Source: Aeromonas lusitana
GTDB lineage: Bacteria > Pseudomonadota > Gammaproteobacteria > Enterobacterales > Aeromonadaceae
NCBI RefSeq assembly: GCF_002812985.1
Contig: NZ_PGCP01000005.1
Span: forward strand, 177,186 to 241,185
Direction: 5' to 3'
Length of the DNA stretch: 64,000 nt
Under the pieces are notes generated by a model. The model was not told the DNA's origin. It searched no databases and saw only the letters and a program-made list of their open reading frames with translations. The position numbers and the translations under genes were made by a program. Shown here piece by piece: positions 59,396 through 64,000 of this stretch; positions within the stretch are counted from its first letter, which is position 1; each line of letters starts with the position of its first letter.

Positions 59396-60583
59396 ATGGC
59401 CCATACACCACAAGTCAAAATCCCGGCCACCTATCTGCGCGGCGGCACCAGCAAGGGGGTCTTCTTCCGTCTGCAAGACCTGCCCGAGCGCTGTCAGGTG
59501 CCCGGCCCGGCCCGCGACAAGCTGTTTATGCGGGTGATCGGTAGCCCGGATCCCTACAGTGCCCATATCGATGGCATGGGGAGCGCCACCTCCTCCACCT
59601 CCAAGTGCGTGATCCTCTCCAAAAGCAGCCAGCCCGATCACGACGTGGACTACCTCTACGGCCAGATTGCCATCGACAAGGCGTTCGTGGACTGGAGCGG
59701 CAACTGCGGCAACCTCTCCACCGGCGCCGGCGCCTTCGCCATCCACGCCGGCCTGGTGGACCCGGCCCGCATCCCGGATAACGGCACCTGCATGGTGCGG
59801 ATCTGGCAGGCCAACATAGGCAAGACCATCATAGCCCACGTGCCGGTGACCAATGGCCAAGTGCAGGAGACAGGCGACTTCGAACTGGACGGGGTGACCT
59901 TCCCCGCCGCCGAAATCGTGCTGGAGTTTCTCGACCCCTCGGATGATGGCGAGGAAGGCAGCGCCCTCTTCCCCACCGGCAATCTGATAGACGAGCTGGA
60001 AGTCCCCGGCATCGGCGTGCTGAAGGCCACCATGATTGCCGCCGGCATCCCCACGGTCTTCGTCAACGCCGAGGAAATTGGCTACACAGGTGCAGAGCTG
60101 CGCGAGGCGATCAACACAGACCCGGAGGCACTCGCGCGCTTCGAGGCAATCCGCGTCGCCGGCGCCCTGCGCATGGGGCTCATCAAGAGCGCCGAAGAGG
60201 CAGCCACCCGCCAGCATACGCCGAAGATCGCCTTCGTCGCACCGGCGAAGGACTACCACACCGCCAGCGGCAAGGAGGTGAAGGCGGGCGAGATCGATCT
60301 GCTGGTACGGGCCCTCTCCATGGGCAAGCTGCACCACGCCATGATGGGCACCTGCGCCGTGGCCATCGGCACAGCCGCGGCCATTCCCGGCACCCTGGTG
60401 AACCTGGCGGCGGGTGGCGGCGAGCGGGAGGCGGTGCGCTTCGGCCACCCCTCCGGCACCCTGCGGGTGGGCGCAGAGGCGCGTCGGGTGAACGGGGACT
60501 GGTCCGTCACCAAGGCGGTGATGTCACGCTCCGCCCGCATCCTGATGGAGGGCTGGGTACGGGTGCCGGGAGACGCCTTCTAG
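59396..60583 (+). CDS. prpF: 2-methylaconitate cis-trans isomerase PrpF
   Basis: 395-residue diaminopimelate-epimerase-like fold protein that isomerises the 2-methylaconitate made by AcnD so the cycle can continue. PATYLRGGTSKGVFF, VDYLYGQIAIDKAFVDWSGNCGN, GMGSATSSTSKCVIL and FGHPSGTLRVGAEA are family hallmarks. The start at 59396 gives MAHTPQVKIPA; only a weak GGA is upstream, so expression may depend on read-through from acnD past the repeat. A terminator follows. Confidence 0.94.
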   Translation: MAHTPQVKIPATYLRGGTSKGVFFRLQDLPERCQVPGPARDKLFMRVIGSPDPYSAHIDGMGSATSSTSKCVILSKSSQPDHDVDYLYGQIAIDKAFVDWSGNCGNLSTGAGAFAIHAGLVDPARIPDNGTCMVRIWQANIGKTIIAHVPVTNGQVQETGDFELDGVTFPAAEIVLEFLDPSDDGEEGSALFPTGNLIDELEVPGIGVLKATMIAAGIPTVFVNAEEIGYTGAELREAINTDPEALARFEAIRVAGALRMGLIKSAEEAATRQHTPKIAFVAPAKDYHTASGKEVKAGEIDLLVRALSMGKLHHAMMGTCAVAIGTAAAIPGTLVNLAAGGGEREAVRFGHPSGTLRVGAEARRVNGDWSVTKAVMSRSARILMEGWVRVPGDAF

Positions 60584-60615
60584 CCCGGCGACTCCCAGAC
60601 TCCCCATATATAAAC

Positions 60616-60648
60616 AGAGCCAAGGCGACTGCCCTGGCTCTTTTTTAC
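60616..60648 (+). terminator. Terminator of the prp operon
   Basis: AGAGCCAAGGC / GCCCTGGCTCT forms an 11-bp stem with one mismatch and is followed by TTTTTT. Confidence 0.88.
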
Positions 60649-60676
60649 AGCATGTTTCGCTACTGAGAATCACTTA

Positions 60677-60931
60677 TCATTGCGGTCTGGGCACACATTC
60701 CACCTGGCGCGGGATATTCTTCTTGGCATCGCCACCGACAATCCGCTTCACCTGGGCGTCCGGGCAGCGGCCATCGTCCACATAGACCTGCTTGCCATAA
60801 GGCACGGCCCCCGGCGGCGGATCCTGCGGCAGATACTCGATGGGCGCGGGCGCAATCACGGCGCAACCCGATATCAGGCCCGCCACCAGCATCACGGCGA
60901 GCCAGCCCCTCCTCTTCCATGCAACCTTCAT
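60677..60931 (-). CDS. Small predicted lipoprotein
   Basis: 84 residues with a lipoprotein signal MKVAWKRRGWLAVMLVAGLISGC and lipobox LISGC. The short mature part is proline-rich (APAPIEYLPQDPPPG) and then has GRCPDAQVKRIVGGD and RQVECVPRP with two Cys that may pair. GGAG lies upstream of the ATG at 60931. The frame extends much further upstream, but without support. No known function; a cell-envelope protein. It converges on the prp operon. Confidence 0.75.
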   Translation of the reverse strand: MKVAWKRRGWLAVMLVAGLISGCAVIAPAPIEYLPQDPPPGAVPYGKQVYVDDGRCPDAQVKRIVGGDAKKNIPRQVECVPRPQ

Positions 60932-61061
60932 AGGCCACTCCCACTCCTGGTTCCGATGCGGGCAGAGCCATCCCCTGCCCCGCACTGACCCAGCCAGTGT
61001 AGCCAGCCCCTCCCCCGCGCCGATAGCCACCAAGAGCCTCACTGTGACGAATTCAGACACA

Positions 61062-61090
61062 GAAAAGCCCAGGGGATTGAGCCCCTGGGC
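61062..61090 (-). terminator. Terminator after nanE
   Basis: The 9-bp stem GCCCAGGGG / CCCCTGGGC with a six-base loop is followed on the minus strand by TTTTCT, 120 bases past the nanE stop. Confidence 0.75.
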
Positions 61091-61209
61091 GAGCAATACG
61101 CACGGATTGATGGGCTGCCGCCCTGACACAGAGTCGCCCCACCTTGTATAACGGTGGGGACTCAACAGGCCGGGGGCCAGCGGCCACCACCCTTGGATAT
61201 GCCGCCGGC

Positions 61210-61902
61210 TTACAGCCCCATCGCCTCGATGAATCGCTCTGTGATCTGCTGGGGACGGGTGATGGCGCCACCCACGACGACCGCATGGGCGCCGAGCTGC
61301 AGACAACGGGTCGCCATCTGCGGCGTCACCACATTCCCCTCAGCAATCACGGGCACAGTGACGGCGGCCAGCACGGCGCGCAGGAAGGCAAAATCATCGT
61401 CATGGAGCTTGTGGCCTTTCGTCTCCCGGGTGTAGCCGTGCAGGGTAGTGCCGACGCAGTCAAAACCAAGCCGTTCGGCATGCACGGCCTCCTCCAGGGT
61501 GGCGATATCCGCCATCAGCAGCAGTGCTGGATAACGGGCCCGGATGGCCTCGACCATCTGCGCCAGGCTCTGCCCATCGGGCCTCGGGTGCAGGGTGGCA
61601 TCCATGGCAATCATCTCGGGTGAGGCCGTCATCAGCTCATCCACTTCACGCAGCGTGGCGGTGATATAGACCTCGGAGCCCGGATAATCCCGCTTGAGGA
61701 TACCGATGACCGGCAGCGACACCTGCTGCTTGATGGCCTGGATATCCACCACGCTATTGGCCCGGATGGCACTGGCACCACCCCGGGCGGCCGCCAGCGC
61801 CATGCGCCCCATGATGAAGTCGCTGTAGAGCGGCTCATCTTCCAGCGCCTGGCAGGAGACGATCAACTTGCCTTTGATTTGGTTCAGCATTGTACAACTC
61901 AT
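61210..61902 (-). CDS. nanE: N-acetylmannosamine-6-phosphate 2-epimerase
   Basis: 230-residue TIM-barrel epimerase converting ManNAc-6-P to GlcNAc-6-P. Family motifs are [62 protein letters not shown] and [11 protein letters not shown]. Its ATG overlaps the stop of the PTS gene (ATGA), so transport-phosphorylation and epimerisation are coupled; a PTS-imported hexosamine would arrive already phosphorylated and no NanK is needed. No sialic-acid lyase is visible in the window. Confidence 0.93.
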   Translation of the reverse strand: MSCTMLNQIKGKLIVSCQALEDEPLYSDFIMGRMALAAARGGASAIRANSVVDIQAIKQQVSLPVIGILKRDYPGSEVYITATLREVDELMTASPEMIAMDATLHPRPDGQSLAQMVEAIRARYPALLLMADIATLEEAVHAERLGFDCVGTTLHGYTRETKGHKLHDDDFAFLRAVLAAVTVPVIAEGNVVTPQMATRCLQLGAHAVVVGGAITRPQQITERFIEAMGL

Positions 61903-63455
61903 GCGCCCAATAACTCCTCAATCTCGTTCTTGATGATGGTGACGTGGGGACCGTAGATGACCTGGATGCCATTGCCCTTGGTGATCACGGCCAGTGCCCC
62001 CGTCTGTTTCAGCAGTGCCTCCTTGACGGCATCGCCGCGATGGACCGACACCCGCAGCCGGGTCGCACAGCAGTCCACATCCTTGATATTGACGGCGCCA
62101 CCCAGCCCCTCGACGATCGCCTTGGCGCGGTCGACGCCCACTGTCTCGCGGATCTCCTCCTGCTGATCTTCACGTCCCGGCGTCTTGAACTTGAAGCGCT
62201 GGATCAGGAAGCGGAAAGAGAAGTAATAGAGGCAGAACCAGGGCACACCCACCAGGGGGACCAGCATCCAGTGGGTCTTGGCCTGACCCTGCAACACGCC
62301 AAACAGCATGAAATCGATGAAACCGCCGGAGAAGGTCTGGCCTATGGTGATGTTGAGCATGTGCGCCAGCATGAATGCCAGGCCGTCGAACACTGCATGC
62401 AGCAAGTACAGGGGCGGCGCAATGAACAGGAACGAGAACTCGATAGGCTCGGTGATCCCGGTCAGGAAAGAGGTCAGGGCGGCCGAGATGAGCAGGCCCG
62501 CCACCCGCTTCTTGTTCTCGGGGCGCGCGCAGTGGTACATGGCAAGGCAGGCCCCCAGCAAACCGAACATCATAGTGATGAAGCGGCCGGACATGAAGCG
62601 GGCTGTCCCTTCGTAGAACTGTACCGTAGCGGGATCCGCCAGCTGGGCGAAGAAGATGCGCTGGGTGCCTTCCACGAGATGGCCGTCGATGAGCGCACTG
62701 CCCCCCAGAGCTGTCGTCCAGAACGGCAGGTAGAAGATATGGTGTAGACCGAACGGGCCCAGCATCCGCAGCACGAAGCCATAGATGAAGGTACCAAGGT
62801 AACCGGTGGCATCCACCAGCCCGCCCATCCCGAAGATCAGCTGCTGGAAGTGCGGCCAGACCACGTACATGAGGCAGCCCAGCACGATCGCCGCCAGCGA
62901 GCAGACGATGGGCACGAAGCGCGAGCCCCCGAAGAAGCCGAGAAACTGCGGCAGTTGCACCTTGTTGTAGCGGCTGTGCAGCCAGTAGCTCATCAACCCC
63001 ACCACCACGCCGCCAAACACCCCGGTTTCCAGCGTCTGGATCCCGAGGGCCATGCCTTGGCCCGAGGCCCCAAGATTACCGCTGGCCAGGGTATCGGACA
63101 GCTTCAGCAGGGTGCTGATGCTGGCGTTCATCACCAGATAGGCCAGCAGGGCCGAGAGCCCGGCGGTGCCCTTGTCGGAGCGAGCCAGCCCCACCGCCAC
63201 TCCGAGGGCAAACAGTACCGCCAAGTTGGCGAAGACGATGGCCCCCGCATCGGCCATCAGCATGAAGAGCCCCTGCAGCCAGGGCACATCCAGGAAGGGA
63301 TAGGCCACTAGCGTGTTCGGATTGGAGAGCGACCCCCCGATCCCTAACAACAGGCCAGCGGCGGGCAGCACGGCGATCGGCAACATGAACGACTTGCCAA
63401 AGCGCTGCGCCTTCTCGAAAAACGGGTTGCTTCCCGTCTTCTCGGGCTGTGACAT
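61899..63455 (-). CDS. PTS transporter IIC-IIB (glucose/N-acetylhexosamine family)
   Basis: 518-residue phosphotransferase permease. The IIC domain (about 15-400) has ten or so membrane helices, with the [14 protein letters not shown] [17 protein letters not shown] loop and [13 protein letters not shown]. The C-terminal IIB domain carries the phosphorylated Cys in [12 protein letters not shown] near residue 440. No IIA domain is fused, so Crr-type IIA must be shared. The start at 63455 has GGAG 9 bases upstream; an ATG 15 bases earlier has none. Coupling to nanE points to N-acetylmannosamine as substrate; this is inferred. Confidence 0.88.
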   Translation of the reverse strand: MSQPEKTGSNPFFEKAQRFGKSFMLPIAVLPAAGLLLGIGGSLSNPNTLVAYPFLDVPWLQGLFMLMADAGAIVFANLAVLFALGVAVGLARSDKGTAGLSALLAYLVMNASISTLLKLSDTLASGNLGASGQGMALGIQTLETGVFGGVVVGLMSYWLHSRYNKVQLPQFLGFFGGSRFVPIVCSLAAIVLGCLMYVVWPHFQQLIFGMGGLVDATGYLGTFIYGFVLRMLGPFGLHHIFYLPFWTTALGGSALIDGHLVEGTQRIFFAQLADPATVQFYEGTARFMSGRFITMMFGLLGACLAMYHCARPENKKRVAGLLISAALTSFLTGITEPIEFSFLFIAPPLYLLHAVFDGLAFMLAHMLNITIGQTFSGGFIDFMLFGVLQGQAKTHWMLVPLVGVPWFCLYYFSFRFLIQRFKFKTPGREDQQEEIRETVGVDRAKAIVEGLGGAVNIKDVDCCATRLRVSVHRGDAVKEALLKQTGALAVITKGNGIQVIYGPHVTIIKNEIEELLGA

Positions 63456-63486
63456 GATAAAAATCTCCATGAGTGAATTGCATTGG

Positions 63487-63535
63487 TGATAATTTTTACC
63501 AAAACAACGAACAAGTCATGATAATTATTTTTATG
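63487..63535. promoter_or_regulatory. Direct TGATAATT repeats, candidate RpiR operators
   Basis: TGATAATTTTTACC (63487-63500) and TGATAATTATTTTTATG (63519-63535) are two related AT-rich sites 32 bases apart in the divergent gap between the PTS gene and the RpiR gene. Their position fits operators of the adjacent regulator. Confidence 0.45.
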
Positions 63536-63536
63536 G

Positions 63537-63552
63537 TGTGACAGCTCTCACA
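63537..63552. promoter_or_regulatory. Perfect CRP site
   Basis: TGTGA-CAGCTC-TCACA is a full match to the CRP consensus, located midway between the divergent PTS and rpiR-type genes. Catabolite control of the sugar operon is expected. Confidence 0.8.
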
Positions 63553-63619
63553 TTCGGCGGGGAAAAAACGCTAGAATCACTGCCAGTTTGCATCCTGCCA
63601 AGCTCTGAAGGAGTCTTCA

Positions 63620-64000
63620 TTGAACCAAGTCGCAGAGGCCCCTCGCGTACTGCTCATGCTGCGCCACAACCTCACTACCTATAGTCAGACCCTGCAACGG
63701 CTCGGCCAGTTCGTGCTGGATCAACCCCAGCGGGTGCTCTATCTGACCATCACAGAGCTGGCCCGCGAGAGTGGCACCAGCGAGGCGAGCGTGACCCGCC
63801 TATGCCGTGGCGTAGGTTGTCGCGGTTATACCGAGTTCAAGATGGCCCTGGCGCTGGAGACTCAGCAGGAGCAGGCCAGCCAGCCTCAGCCGTTGACCAC
63901 GGATACCACCAGTTGCCTCATCGAGGAGAGTGTCTCGGCCCTGCGAGATACCGGGGCCCTGCTCAGTGAGGCGGCGCTTCAGCAGAGCGCCAACCTGCTG
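63620..64000 (+). CDS. RpiR/MurR-family transcriptional regulator (3' end outside window)
   Basis: Open through the window edge: 127 codons seen. It begins at TTG with an ideal AAGGAG six bases before, giving LNQVAEAPRVLLMLRHNL; an internal ATG at 63656 is the alternative. The RpiR-type helix-turn-helix is visible as FVLDQPQRVLYLTITELA followed by SGTSEASVTRLCRGVGCRGYTEFK (about 33-80). The sugar-binding SIS domain would follow outside the window. Divergent from PTS-nanE, which it most likely controls in response to a sugar phosphate. Confidence 0.85.
   Translation, partial: MNQVAEAPRVLLMLRHNLTTYSQTLQRLGQFVLDQPQRVLYLTITELARESGTSEASVTRLCRGVGCRGYTEFKMALALETQQEQASQPQPLTTDTTSCLIEESVSALRDTGALLSEAALQQSANLL

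Overview
This 64 kb window is chromosomal DNA from a gammaproteobacterium, very probably Aeromonas. It is GC-rich, densely coded and has short intergenic gaps. Many products look like Aeromonas, Vibrio, Shewanella or E. coli orthologues (DeaD, MenI, YdiJ, YoaE, NemA, NagD, AsnB, Aer, PrpB/PrpC/AcnD/PrpF, NanE), and the homogentisate and AcnD-type methylcitrate pathways fit that group. The species is inferred; no rRNA or tRNA gene and no complete insertion sequence was seen.

Layout. 0-13.4 kb is housekeeping: the end of a Na+/H+ antiporter gene, deaD, menI, a small GNAT-like gene coupled to ydiJ, a CDF transporter with an unusual metal site, a periplasmic protein, yoaE and nemA. 13.5-17.5 kb is a compact six-gene operon ending in a P1B-type ATPase. 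Three of its proteins share an HMA-like domain with an N-terminal PGRxR-type motif, and it begins with a near-consensus FNR box at class II spacing. I read it as a candidate ferrosome (fez) iron-organelle operon, the most exciting item here. 17.7-25 kb holds adenine deaminase, nagD, a cupin gene, asnB and a thioredoxin-like gene. These are followed by decayed second copies of asnB and the thioredoxin gene, split by an AT-rich lipoprotein gene, and then a GST gene.

25.1-29.6 kb is the tyrosine/homogentisate operon (hpd-hmgA-fahA-maiA plus a 42-residue basic protein) with a TyrR-like box. 29.6-34.3 kb holds a HAD phosphatase, an RluA-type pseudouridine synthase, a THI5-like/GGDEF protein and an Aer-type receptor. 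34.4-54.1 kb is a large catabolic and transport region: acyl-CoA ligase, alpha/beta hydrolase, AraC regulator, an RND/YCF48/DUF1329/DUF1302 export or uptake module, and a long operon encoding Qor, a TauD-type oxygenase, BKACE, an MFS transporter, a DsbA/FrnE-Rieske fusion, YeiH and AtoDA. A 40-bp element sits upstream of both minus-strand operons, which suggests one regulon. 54.4-60.6 kb is the propionate (methylcitrate) operon prpBC-acnD-prpF. 60.7-64 kb holds a small lipoprotein gene, nanE, a PTS IICB transporter and a divergent RpiR regulator with a perfect CRP site between them.

An odd recurring feature is a micro-ORF squeezed between two coupled genes that repeats the 5' end of the gene after it. 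It occurs once between atoD and atoA and once between prpC and acnD.
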